A stretch of 64,000 nucleotides of DNA from Taenia hydatigena (taxonomy: Eukaryota > Platyhelminthes > Cestoda > Cyclophyllidea > Taeniidae): assembly GCA_036345935.2 (NCBI GenBank), contig JADWOT020000004.1, positions 6,172,168-6,236,167 of the forward strand. The letters are read 5' to 3'. Under the pieces are notes generated by a model that saw only the letters and a program-made list of their open reading frames with translations, had not been told where the DNA came from and did no database searches. Positions 1-13,800 of this stretch are shown here, piece by piece (position 1 is the stretch's first letter; every line of letters begins with the position of its first letter). Position numbers and translations under genes: made by a program.

Positions 1-1859
1 AATTCATTCCCAGTTCTTGTTCCCTACTTGTTTGCTTCGACCCTAAAGGGGTGTGGAGAAACAGTCGGACAGTTCGGGATCTATTATCATCCGCCAGTGG
101 GTGTGGGTGGCGGGCTTGGTAGCCCTCAGGACTTCCTCAATTTGCGTTGCAGATGTGGGGTGAATTATGTCGTGGCCAATGTTTTTGGCAAGTTAGTATT
201 GAGTATGCGTGTCATTAGGCGCCGCCAACAAAACCAGGGTGATGGGAATTACCTGAGGTTAATCGCTAGGTTCTTAGGGAGGAACACGGGAAATTACTCT
301 AGAATGAGTATCGTGGGGTGGGTCTTGTTGGGTGTCTACCCTCGTTTAAGGCTAGTCACTGCTGGTACGTATAGTCTGGATTTAACACCAGGAAGATTTT
401 GTCCGTATAGTGTTAAAGGAAAAAATTTTGAAAAATTGGAGTTGTGCAAGTCAGGCTACAATTAGATTTTTGAAGTAAAAAGGGATGTGTGTTTATTGCA
501 TTGAGAGGAAGCTAGCAAATCGGTTGAAAGGATTCGTCGAGGTATACACCCTTGAAGGAATCGTTATTATTGAAGGTTCTAGGTGGGAAAGCTACGAAGG
601 CATTCACACAGTGCCAATCCTCATAGCTAAGCAAACTTGCGAGCAAATGATATCCCACGAATATTACGCATCCAAGTCGAAAGTCAGAGTATTTCCGCTC
701 TAATTGAATTGCTTAGCATCAATTTTAATTTTGTTATAAACCATGCACATCTAAAATTAGGTTGTTCGATTTCGCATTATTCAGGCTGTGCTGATATTAC
801 CGCAAACACATTCTCGGTAGCTTGTGATTGCATCTCAAGGATATGACATTTAACTGAACAAGTGCCTTAGTGGTAAATTCTTTTCCATGCTGGAAAGGCA
901 ATGACACGCCCTCGAGGAAGGGCGGTGACGTCACTACTAGAAGTGAAAATTAGCTAGTCAGCATCTTGTCCAAAAATCATAATATTTATTGTCATTTGGA
1001 AAAAAGAGATTGTTCAGTCAGATGTCATAATCCAGTTGCATTTGTTCTTGAGATATGTAAGTATACTTCAGGCAGTCATTGCTCTAATCAAAAAATGCCC
1101 ATTGAGTCTTAAATACATTTCAATTACATATGCGTTTCAATGATACTGTAGCTGAGTAAACAAATTTGGTATTTGATTAAGCATAAATTTGATTTTGTCC
1201 CACCTTCCCATTGGGTAGGACGTAGGAGTTGGGCAAGCGCATGGTTGTGTAATCTGTCTGTACTTCTGAGCAGAGATATGTTTTGGGAAAGCGCGGCTGT
1301 TCCACCTCAGATTACAGAAGTAACTTCTATTTTTTAAGCTAAAGGAGTTCTTAGGAAACAACTCTTGAAGAGTTTCTGGACAATGACTACATTATACAAC
1401 ATGTTATGGCTCGATGTACGGAAGTCATCAATTAGTAAATTCGAAATATTGTTTGGCAATTACTTTAGCCTCCTAAACGCCAGTCGTATATCTCACCTCA
1501 TTGAATTGGTGACCGATCAGTCAAACATCGCGTTTGATACAGTTAGATTTAAGTGAGCTTCCTGGTCTTCAACTTCGTTTTTTTGACTTATTGTTTTAAC
1601 GCAGCATATTTATCCAGTTTGTATGACAAGTACTTTTTACCTTTACGCTTACATTTCCTAATTTTGGGATTCCGCTTCATATTTTAAACACATGCTGTGT
1701 TTTTCCATGTGTCATCTCCTTCCTATCTGCTTCTAGCTCGTTGCCATAGAAAATACCCTTCTATCTTCATGTTCTTTTCTAGCCTTTTTTTGGCCTATTC
1801 AAAATCGTTAGTATTCATCTCGCTTGAATTTCAGCGAAATCTTGCCTTTTTTTCCACAG
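1..1859 (+). other. Left edge, intron of the PP6 regulatory subunit gene
   Basis: Exon 1860-2097 begins with the last base of a split codon, so an upstream exon must exist. I looked for the missing N-terminal SAPS sequence here and found none; the 145-codon frame at 28-465 matches nothing I know. Confidence 0.6.
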
Positions 1860-4800
1860 GCGTCCCTCGGTTGCGGCAGAAATTCTCTCCAGCGGTGTTC
1901 CTGCCCTAGTGGACTTCCTCGTCTCTACGGGCTGTCAGACTAGTGCCGGTGATGCCGATATTACCCATCCTCCCGGTCCTATGCCATTTGTGGAAAGTCT
2001 GCTGACCTTCCTAGACACCTCCGCACCTCTTAATCCTCTTTCCGCCAGCTTCTTTGTCAAAATCATGACCAATTTGCTCTTCTCCAAGGCTGCTGAGGTA
2101 AGTTTTCCTGTTTTCATGCGATCAGTGGACTTTGACTGAGTAAATTGGCAAAGTATTTGGAGTGATTGTCTTTATTTCTTGGTTCCCTGTCTTCCAGGCT
2201 TTCTTTTATCTGCATTTCTTACTTACCAATCATTGTCTTTTTCTCCGTACAATCGACTGATTTGCCTCTTTCTTTGCTGGTTAAATTTGAAGAAAATATG
2301 AATTGACTGTTTAATTGGCATCTGTCCATCTGTGTCCGGCTAGCTTGATCAGTTAGCAGCCAGAACTAGACGATAGTGCGACAAATTACTGAGTATGCGC
2401 TTCTAGTTTCCAAACCATAGCATTACTTCATCATCGCTGCCTACTCATTTGGGTCGGCGCTAGTAGTGTTTGTACTATATTTAATTAACTCATTCGATAA
2501 TGGAGAATTGAAATGCTTTAATCGAGCGGCATTGTATGACGCACCACTCTTGGTCTCAAATGCTATGCAAGCCAAAGTTGCTACGTAAAATAAGTCTGCC
2601 GATGTTGATGTTAATAGGCTGCATCAGCGCTAATCAGGTCACTTCTTTGTATCGATTGCTGCGACGTCAGGTCAACTTCTCGCTGCATTTTGTGCACTGA
2701 AAGTATCCATACGTCACTTGCTCTTCTTGAGCTCTAAATTGTGCACCCGGAACGAGTTCGTATCCTGTTGTCAATCTTCTGTATCAGGCTGTAGTATCTC
2801 ATGAGCCATTTTCTCTACTACTGAGAGGCTCAATGTATGAAGTGATCTGCTAGGGCTTTGCATAACATGGAGTTCGTATTCTTGGTTTACTGTCAGTAGT
2901 TTGCTTTTTTGTCCCAACAGCGGTGTTCTAGATAAAATGATAAGACTTAAAGTAAAGGAGGTTACGAATACTATCTTGTCGATCGGAGCTTCTGCAGGGG
3001 TCAGTTGAATGAATCTGTCGGTTTTTTTCGCGAGGAATTTTTGTTCTCGGTTCATGTCGCTATAATTTTCTTCTGGTATTTAAACTTATTTTCCAACGAC
3101 GTTTATTATACAGGAGCAGACTGTGCGAAAGGTATGAAGACATTTTCCTATTCACTTTCATTTGACCCGTGTACAGTCATCGCTGTAGTTGTTTCCTCTT
3201 CCCAATGCGCCGTAGTCCAGTTTTTTGACATGCAGTTGTGAGCGAAATACTCAGCTAGTAATGTTCAAGTCCGAATACTCCCAAAATTGAGTGTGCTATG
3301 TGGTTAAATTTTAGTGAAGAAATGCAAAAATTGGTTCATGGATTGTTGAATTTCATTTCCCTCCGCTTCAAGGCACCCGCTTGTCTTTAAGCTGAAAGCA
3401 TTCTATCCAGGCTTGCAAAGTTAGGGCATAGGCTGACGTTTCATTGCTGTTATAAAGGCTCCCATTGTCTTAGTTGTAGTCGGCTGAGATCATCATACTC
3501 CAAATGATCGATTTCTTCACCTTCCAATTTATCGAGTCAGTATATTTTTACTCCCTTACCATTTGCGCTTTTGTCAGCAACCGTCGTTTTACCAGAGCAT
3601 TTTCGCTAATAAATCAAATTGCTATATTCTATGGTGTTGCAATACATCCAAATCAGATCAAGGCATTCACAACAGAAAAGTACTTAGCGCAACGAGGGTG
3701 CAGCTCGCTAATGAATTAACTCATGTCAGTTGGTGGTTTGAGTAGGCAGTTTCTTTCTGGCTGATTATTTTTAGGCCTTATTGCAGATGCGACAGGTGAG
3801 TGGGTGATCCATGGGCAACTGCAGCATTTACTTTTAATTCCACATGGATTGAAGGCTATTTCACGGGTATCAGAGACGCATCCAACCGCATGAACGGAAT
3901 AAGAGACTTTCTAATTTTTTACCTTGATTGTCAATGGATTGCGCACCAAATCCTTTTTAATAGTTCTATCTGGGGTAGTCGAAAAGGGACCAAAACCGAC
4001 GTTGGTGTCTGCTGCTTGGTCATAACTCGAACCATAATCATCCTTCCGGGCGGGATGTTACCAACGTTCTGGTACGTTACGTTTTCTGCCAGCAAAATGC
4101 AATCACTTTTAAATGAAGGTGAGCTTTGGGGTAAAGAAAGGGCCATGGGGCACATCTTGCATCGTACTAATGACAAATAAAGGCTTAAAATAGCAGGATT
4201 GGGGTCACATCGGTTCTTTGAAGATTCTCCGATTTCGGACTGCATTCATCCCGTGCATACGAAGACACCGAATAGGCATCATTATGTATTCAAGCAGATT
4301 CCTGATCTTGAGTTAGTAGTTCCCGAATGATTACTTGGCAAAGAGCTTGAGCCTTCAATCAACTGCATATGCGAAACACCCGGAGCGGTGCGTTAAGTCA
4401 AAATAATATGAAACATAGCGCCGAGTATGCTCAATTCCTGTGTCTTACTGTGGAATACGTGCCTTTGAAGGTACGGAATGATCCTTTGTTCTAAAAAGGC
4501 CCAGTCTCAGTTGACTCCACTCTTTATCTCCTAACTGTGTCCCCCCCCCCCCCCCCGGATGTGATCTTGTGATCGTCCAGGAGCGATAGGAAAAATACGT
4601 AACTCCGCAGCTTTAAGAAAGATCATGAGCATAATAAGAAGGACGAGGACGAAGATGAGACAGCATCCCTCACCCGACATAAAGTTCAACGATTTTCTTA
4701 GCAACCAGGAGCAGAATATCCTCCTTAACGTGCAGCGTTCATCTCTGGGTATTATTCACTCAAATCAGGTTGTTCACTTACACAATCTCTTGGCACCTCG

Positions 4801-7800
4801 CTCTTCTACCACCAAAAACCACACGTTATTCAAAATGTCTGCAGCTTTGGAAATCGGTTAACTCGGTTCATGGAGCAGACAAACTGGAACCACTCCCATC
4901 TCGTCCAATCAGCATTCTGTGATTTGGAGGCTTCATCAAGAACTGCGTGCATTTGGCATGCCTCTACAAGTTAAAACAAGTGATTGTGACTGGACATCAT
5001 TCCTAGAAGAGGACTCTACCTCGAAAGAAATGGATCAAAGTTGTGAAAAGTGGGCTTAAGGAGTTCGTTCAAGCCGCGGTGTCTCACCTCGCCTGCCAGC
5101 TGTGTTTATCATTTGATTAGGCCGTTCCAGCCCAGGAGGCGTGCCAAACTATAAAAGCGCATTTAATTTAGCCTAGGAAGTTCACTATATGTGCGCTCTG
5201 TGAACAAGTAACCTTTGAGTTGGCAAAATTGCGGTCGAATTTGACTTCTCATTTGAGATAGAATAAAATAATTGTTTTGTTCCGAAGTAGGACATTGCGC
5301 TATTAGTCATTCTACCTAATTGGCAGTGTGACCTTAAATAGCTACTTTAGGACAGTGCTTTACGCTGCTAATGAGGGCTGTGACCTTTTCTTCTCTGGTC
5401 TGGCTGCAGTCGACATCGGCTTAGCCCAAAAGTGTCCTGTTGACAATGCGCTGCTGGGATCAAAATTGTTTACAACATGGAAAGCTGGAAAAGATATCCT
5501 CTTAAGAGAGCAAGGCAAGATTGAAGTCACAAAGGCGGAACTTTTGCTTAGAAGACGTAACATCATTACCAATGTCTACGAAGCAGTAATTTCATTCCAA
5601 ATTATGATCAATCCTTCCAACAAGGAGTCTTTTGGTGAATTTTGTGCTACTGCTGCTCACTGGTTTCAGTAATATGATGCTTACCTTTCAAGAGGGCATT
5701 TGATGGGGAAAACGGCTTTGATATGCATGACTGCTTGTGAGTAGTATGGCTCTCCTCTTTTTCAGTTGGTGCCGTATTTGCGCGCCCGACAGCCGGATTT
5801 TCTCTCCAATCTGCTGCGCCACATTGAATCGCCGGCGATCTGTGAATTACTCATTGAAATGTCGCACCAGGATAACAACCAGCAGCATACTGTGGCTCAG
5901 GTAGGTCTGGTATACACACCTTTTCTGCCTGAATTAGGAATCTTCTAGGTTTGTGCTGTTACTCCAGCGACTATTTGTCTGTTTCCAAACGCGGAGTGCG
6001 TACAGCTTAGTGATTCAGAAGCCTTGCTATCCACTCTTTATGCCGTTGGAATTATTAGTACGCCCTCCAGCTCCTCATGTAGATTGTCTGCATCTATTAG
6101 ACACGCCGACGATCCCACTCTTCTCTGGCACCGTTTGTGTGAGATCGCCACTCGCTCGGAGCAGACTACGTGACTGTGTGATCTCACTGTCGCAGCGCTT
6201 TTTAGTACTAATGCTGCGTATGAAATGGCGCGTTGTAACCTTCAGAACATTACTGACGTCGTCTCTCATCAAGGAAATGATTTACTTTTCATGATCCACT
6301 TGAACATCTCTTCAGAAAAGGGCGTTTTAGCAGTCGTTGTACAGTTATTCAAGCCTAATGCTCTCTCGAATTGCCTGTTTTTTGGGTCGAGAGAATTTCA
6401 GAGTTGGTGGTAAATTTGCTGTAAAAGTAAGGCTGTTTGCTTTCCAAATGTTTTGCATTCTGAAAATCATTAATCAAGCCTCCTCTGTCTCAGTGCTTTT
6501 TCTGTGAGGTCGGCGCTTTGTTCATAGTGATCACCTAACCATACTTTTCCTTGTTTCCCAACAATGGAATCCCTTATGCAGTGTAGCTACTTTAAAGCTT
6601 TACTGTGCCATTTCTATCCTTTTTGCACGCAACTATAACCGTTGACAGTTTCTAAACCCAGAATCTGTCAAGATCGCCAGTCCTCTTGGCATCGTTACTT
6701 GCCAAACTAAACATCAAAAATGCCTTCTGCTTTCCTTTATCTCTTATCGTACTGAATTCATCCCCACTATATAAAGTACTAACATTTATTGAAGGCAAAT
6801 CTTTGTACATAGTTGTTCGCTCCAGTTTGTGTAGTGAAGTGACGAAGGATTGTGATTAGTCAATTCTGCTCCTTCCTTTCTCCACTGTGGCCTAGATCAA
6901 ATTGCTCTTTTCTAAAAGCTTCCGCTATCGCTTGAATCCATCGTCACATGCCGTTTTTCGATGTCCTTTTTGTGGTTTCTGAAATCCGGTCTCGAAAGCT
7001 CGGGTTAGGTCATTCCTGCTTTGTGTGCATTTAAGGTCACTACTGGTTCTCGCCTATTGGAGAGTTTGACAACTCAAGTGCTGATGAGTTATGCTGGCAT
7101 CGATTCACCCTCTCAAATGTATTATGGCACATTTGATTATCTTCGGTTTTCTTTTCAATTTTTTTAACTGGCATCCCTCGTGTTCGTGTGCGATTCAATG
7201 AAATGCGTCTTTTTTGACTGCTTGCTATTGAAAAAATGGACTAAGTCCCTGAGAATCCCTTGTTTTTTGGTATCTGAAGAAAAGATCGGGATTTTTCATT
7301 AGTTTTTGATCATCCGCGAACGCTACAGGCACTGTTCATAACTGCGTGGGTCGCTGAAAACCTAGTAAGTAGCATTGTTTACCTCAAAACCAGTAGCGCT
7401 ATAAGCGTAAGGATAGGGCTGGATTTAACTTCTCAACTTGAAGGATTCTGCAGGCAATGGTCTTCTCTCACTGTGAGATTTATTTTTTTACCACAACTCA
7501 GCTCGCAGTCCTAAGTAGAAAGTCTTCTCCCATCATTGCGACGTTGGCTCTCCCTTGCTGATTTTTTGTCTCAACTTTAGTGGTTCCTCGACCGTGACAT
7601 CATTTCCCAACTCCTGGACATCCTCTCGTCCAAGGAAACGCCGGTGGTGAGTTCTCACTAACTGGAGTAGTTTAACGAATACTTATTTTGCCACTTTCAA
7701 TTAATCGACAATTTGTTGGGATATTTTGATGCGATTTAAAAATATTCAAAGGCAATTTTTCCAGGCTTTCAAATTAATCAGCTCATAATTAAGTGGGATT

Positions 7801-10800
7801 ATAAATGTCGAACTGATGGATCTTCCCGGGCTTACGCAGGAATTGCTAGGGAGAATCAGAACTGATGCACCGATCACAACTACCCTCGCAGTCCTCTGAG
7901 CTTACAGTTGTAACACTTTTCTATCCCATTTCTTGTGCCATTATTGTTTGAAAAGGCTATTGAGCCGTCACCCTCTCAAAACGATAACACCTAGGGCATC
8001 AGGTGGATTTCCAGTGGCCTCGGGTACGGGGATAGATTTGCCTCCAGCGGCTGGTAGCAATGACGGCGCACTAACAATGTGCGAGGGGTCTTTTGTCCCG
8101 CCTTTTAGACTGCGAAACTTTGAGTATCTCTCAAATCCATTCACTGCCAGATTCATCAGAAAAGTGGTCTCTGTACGACACCAGTTGCAAGAGCCTTTCT
8201 TGGAGCCCAACTGTTTCTTAAACTAGAATAGGCATAATTATTATTAGATCAAAAACATCTACATGCATTTTCCATTACCTCAGTCTTAACCAATCTGTCC
8301 GAGGCGCGCCATTTGGCGTGCGTGACACGGGTAGTGGAAGTGTTGATTAAACTCCTTTTGTGTGCTGGTTGCCTTGTTGAAATTACGATGTGGCTTACGA
8401 TAAGGTCTTCAATGCGAGAATGTGGTGATTCACTGAGGTGTCAAGTCATGATATATTTTTTTGGGAGGTATTTGCCGGTAAGGCACGAAGTTCTCTTTCC
8501 CTTGTAGCTCTGTTTAGATTATCTTTTCAGCATTGGTTGTGCAACTTCGAACAGGTTGTACGGTAAAATTAACAGGCATGAGGGCTAGTTGTCCCCCCTT
8601 ACTGGTGTGCGCGACTGTCCTTTAATAGAACATATCAAGGCCTTACTGTAGCCGATCGCGTTAGGACTTACTTCTTTCTTTTTCTGTTAAAGGTAGGACA
8701 AGGTGTTTTTATTGTCGAATGTTGTTGCTTTTTGAGAGAAGTGTGAGGTCAGCTGCATTGTAGATCCAAGGTAATGAGGAATCGAATTAGCCCGAGTTAC
8801 TAATCTTGGCAGATTTATGTCTATATGTCATTTTAGATTATTAGAATGTTTGTTATTAGGCCTATTTGATGGAGGGCGAATACTTGGTTATGGAAAAGTT
8901 TGTACTTTCTTTTCGCTCACAGAAAATTGGCAACAGCAATTAATAAAAGTTCACCCTCTTCCACAAATGAAATGTGTACTGAGGGGTTCTGGGTGTTCTG
9001 GGAGTTCTGGGTGTAGCGCATCCCAATCACTTGTTGTAGCATGTAGGGACTTGTGCTGTGTGCTCAATTCCTCTTTTTAATGTAGCTCGAATTTGTCTGC
9101 CGGTTGAAAAGTTGGAGATGCTTTTTTTCAGATTTCCCAGAATTGACTTAAATGGGTAGTTTGACTTGGGTGAAAGCATCACTCTCAGTAGAGCCATCTT
9201 GATTACAATAATTGACGGTTGGAATGTTTAACTTGTCGTGAGTGATGGGACGGTTAGTTTACGCGTGCACCAGTTTCTATGCAAATGGGTGGCACATACG
9301 TTAATGGATGAAAACATACCTTAATACCTGTCAATGTGTTTTTCACTTCTTTTATGTTTTTCAAGCATGTGCATTTCAGACTGTTCACTAAATTACTGAC
9401 TGATTTGGGATGAGAAATGGCTTTTGTGTTTTATTCAGACGCTTAATAGGCAGATAAACCCAGCAGTGGTAGCGCCTAGACGGAGCACCAAGGGCACCTC
9501 TTCAGCCACCCATGGCCGAATCGTTTGTAGTGCATTGCAGTCGTAATCGTTCCCTTTCCGCGGATCGCAGCATTGCGGCCGAGCCCGATTTGCTCCGTAC
9601 AACTCCAAGATGCGCTAATGAAAAAGTTTCTTCAGAAACTGCAGGATATCGTTGGTATCGAGGAGGTGGTGTTCCTAGAAGGCAACGCAAGACCTCATGT
9701 TGCCGCAAAACTTACTCATGAAATGATCCCCCATGAGATGGAGAGAAGTACAACTTCCCTTCGTCCCAGTACTCTCCTGATGCTACTTCTCCAATTGGTT
9801 ATCAACCTTACTTGTCAGCGTCTGTTAATCACAGGACAAAAGTGAGGTAGAAACTAAGTTTTTGGCTAGGGCTAGACTTTTTGTTATCGGGTGCGAACTT
9901 AGGGTAAGATTGGGATGGATTTGTACATAGATTGTGGTTATGTACATTTTAACAAATGGACCACTTCAAGAAGCTTTCTATTGTCACATAGTTTTGATCA
10001 TCATTTGATTCGGTGCGAAGAACCCGGGCAACTTGTATGTCACCTACCACTTATCCCGCGTTTCCAGTAGCTGCCTTTCTTTGGCATGCAAATTCTCATT
10101 TAACCATCCACTACTGACGCTTAAGGTACAGGTTCGAAATCCCTTTATTATTGTTCCTTAGTCTTGTTATTTCCTCCTGTCGCTTTCCAGCCAGCTTGCG
10201 TATAACTGGGCACCTTGTTGCATTAGCCTGCAGAGAAGGCATCTGTTCGCCGTAAGGTCACCAAACCGCGTGCTTCCAGCATTAATAAAAATGTGGTCAT
10301 TTGGAGCCGGGTGGGCGGGGAGGGATGGGGATCGTTGGGAGAAGTGGCTTGGGGGAAGCGCGTCACGCCATCCGCTTGGGGTATAAATAGCCCAAAGTCC
10401 GTGTGCTTTTGTTTAGCGGTGGAAATTTGTCTTCAGGAGGCAGTAGACGTTTATTTGTGCCTCTACGTATTGGGATGTTGCAGTTTACCTGAGCCCTGCT
10501 TTGGATAATTTGTATGCATTCGGGGTTTGCCTCACTCGACTGCTTCAAATACTTTGACTCGATAATTTTGGCACGAGAGGAGAGGATGGTGGAGAAATGG
10601 ACAGTTATGCATAATTTTCAGACCTTCCTATTCTCTACATTAGCGTTGGGATCTTTCATGCCACTATCAGAGATGGCAGTAGTCTGTAATTGGTTATAGT
10701 AACGAATTCTAGAAGGCTAGTTTGGTAGCGTGGGAGGCATGCGGTAAGTCTCATATCAGTGTGATAGTTAAGCCGCCGGTTGTTATTTCTGTTCCGTGGC

Positions 10801-13800
10801 CTTTCTCTCTTGACCATAATTTCTTAAGCTCTCTTTTCTTCCCTCTGCTTTAAGTGACACAGGATGGTTGAGAGCGTCGCAACTACTCCCCACAAGGTCG
10901 CTTCACGTTCTTTCGTAGTCATGAGAAGGTTTACCAATCCATTGTATTTTTATGGACTGGATGACGCTTCATAGTGGGTGTGTCGCTTTTGGCAAAGGCT
11001 CATTTAAAAGGAGACCAATCCTTTAGCTTAAGTCCTCATTGATTGGACGGGTAAATGACCAAATTTCCCTATTACACTTCAGCATCTTCAATGGTATGTT
11101 GAGAGTGAACTTATGACGATGGTAGTGATTCCACCCGTGGGCCATTCACCGAATTGAAGCGTAGTTAATTAACCTTTATTTCCTCAATTTTAGCGTCAGG
11201 AGTCAGCGGCACGCTGTCTAGTCGAGCTGATTAACGTCTATCGAAATCACGTTGCATTCAACGCTCTAGAGGAACCGGAGGAGGAGACCGTAACGAAGAC
11301 CACCACGTCTGCCGACACCACCGAGAATGAGAAACTCGAAGCTCTAGTGCTGGCAAAGTCTCTTGCCGTCTTGGATGTCTTTGAAAGGTGCGTGGAGTAA
11401 ATTTTACGTCCCTAGATCGTTATTTAAGGATGTCATTAGTTTTGACAAATATTCCATTGCCCCACCTGTATCAACACCTCAGGATTTACTGCCTAGATAT
11501 CACGTATTGCATGCGTGCAGCAGTGGAAGTAAAAGTGGGCTATAAAATGCGTAGTCCTTTGCTTTATTGTGTAAGGTACCAACGTCAAATTCTTTTTACC
11601 ACTCTAGCATTGACGCCACAAATATGAAAAATGTGTTCCTTAGCGGATGAAAGGTGTTTTTTGCTGCTTTGAAGGCAGTTGCCTTTTTTTCGGTTTTTAA
11701 GCAGCATTTGAATTGGCCTAACAATGCTCCATCTCGTGATCGTCAATCCTCTTCCCCCAACTGTAGTAGCAAATATACTTGACTTGTTATTTGAAGGAAC
11801 TAAAGTGTTCAACGACAGTTCAGCAAATGGAAGGTGCGGCTTTCAGTTACTTCACGGCCCATTGCAAGGGATGGGTGGATGATGGAACTTTCTTCCTCCA
11901 GCTGGTGTTTTCGTGACCCAGTTATCGTTGAGCACTTCTCCCTGCTAACTGATCACTTAGTCACCACCTTTGTCCGGGCTAACTTTTTTGGCCGTTTCAG
12001 ACCGGGAGCTGAATGGGTAAACTTCCACACCTTGATTTTTACCTGAAGGTAATGGAGCATTCACCTGAATGAATGGGGCTTGTTGGAAGGAGACATCCTT
12101 TTTCTGATTTCACAGTCGATCTCACCCACTGTCCATGTACCCGGCTTTCAAATCATCCTACAAATGTTATGAACCCCTTGTGGAGGTAAAGTTGAATGGA
12201 ATCTGAGCCATTAGCCCAATGCACTTGGTTTGGTATGCAATCCTTTTCGCTATAAGATACGCAAAGCACCCAATTTCTGGAAAAGGGAAACTATTATTTA
12301 CACCCAAAAAGTGCGCTAGTCCTGTCGAGCCGTTTATGAAGCCTATTTTGTAAACATGCTTGTATTCCTCTCCTTCTTGTTCGGCCTGCTTATTCCCCGA
12401 GATCTAATCTCACGTGAGTGTCACTTTGAAGGCACCCCGCTCTTAAACTATTGCCTTTAGGGCATTCCAATTCATTGACAATCCTTTTATGTTCACGAAT
12501 GAGTTGGTTCCAAGGCGTTCACCTTCAAAAAATACTCAACTTACACTAACCTATTGAATGTGAAAATGTCTTTGGGAGATCGAGCTTATCGTTGCCATGG
12601 GCACAGTTTTCTCCTGTGCAATCGACCCACAAAATGTCCACTGGAATGGTTATCGAGGCTGTAGGCTGGGAAGCTTCAAGGCCGATGCCACCATTGTAAT
12701 TTCTGCATCATTCCAACATCCTAATTTCTTGTCACCAAGGTCTACCATTTCCACATCTGCAGCTCTTGAAGTCTCTTGTACAAGTAGTTGCTCGTGACTT
12801 CGATTTATAAACCCTCGTTTACCACTAGAGGCTGTTGAACTTGCACGCGAGCACTTGACTTACCGTGTCAGAAGTCAACTTGGCCCCGACCCGTTCCCCA
12901 GCTATCACCGTGCTGAGAAACGCTACTTGCTTCTGCGTGTAGTTTCACTAGGGTAGCACTCCTTTTGCATTTTACAGTACGGGGCGGTTGCTAAGTTATG
13001 AATCCACTCATTACGTAGGTGGCTTCTTTTTCACCGTTTGCCACTTTAATAATATGGCAAGGCCTGAATTCCGCAACTTGCTTATATTGTCCTCGTTCAT
13101 TAAGGAGAGGTGCCAAAATAGTCCTCCATTTCGTCATTTTAGTCAGACATTTCTGTCTCGGGTGTTAGACATAATTGCAGACGAGTCCTCTTCTGCTGCT
13201 TGTCGGGACTCCTCGATCGAAGTATTCCTCGCCTGTGTGGACAAGGCCAAGTCGTGAGTAGCCCAATTTTAACACTTTACTTCGCTACTTAAAATGGAAA
13301 GGCATCAATTAATGGTTGTGTCTTCTACTCTTTAGCCCCAACGGTATGCCTCCGAGTACGGCTGGCGAGTACGACATTCCTTTAGACACTTTTCCCAACG
13401 CCCAAATGGCCAACTTCATGAATCCCCTCATTAATAAGGCCAACTGTCCCCTCTTAAAGGCGCGGGCTAAACGAGTGGAAGCATTGGCCTCCACTGTGGT
13501 CATATCGCGTCTGCCTAAACTGTACAGTCTCCTCCAGTCAAGCAGTGTCATTGCCTCATCGGTAGGTGTGGACTCGGTTTTCGGAGGCAGAGTAACTGAT
13601 TTGATTTCTTTCCTATTTCACCGTGTAGCAACAGAACTACTCCATGATGCCAACCACAGTGGGCGTACTGAACCCTCCTCTGGGAAAAAGCCGACTTGCA
13701 ATTGTGAATCTCATCTCCATTCTTCCTCAGCTCCGTCTAAATCGAGATGAAGAAGGTCGCGGTGGTGAAAGCGATGAATTAAAAAAAGCCCTTTGCCATG

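Larger units (their letters stand above)
5901..11193 (+). other. Two long introns around exon 7581-7646
   Basis: Besides the mariner relic and the TATA cluster listed separately, a short imperfect tandem of GTTCTGGG-type units sits at about 8983-9012. Nothing else recognised. Confidence 0.55.

Noticed and set aside
5328..5672. 114-codon ORF in an intron as a nested gene
   Set aside because: No family resemblance, no promoter, and its length is within what chance gives in this composition.
7246..7262. miR-125-like TCCCTGAGA followed by CCCTT
   Set aside because: Contains an insertion inside the conserved part and no clear complementary arm.
8476..8490. miR-124 seed-like TAAGGCACG
   Set aside because: Match stops after nine bases and there is no hairpin context.
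11112..11131. Resemblance to microRNA miR-71 (GACGATGGTAGTGA shared)
   Set aside because: The seed end differs from the mature miRNA as I remember it, and no folding partner arm was seen nearby.
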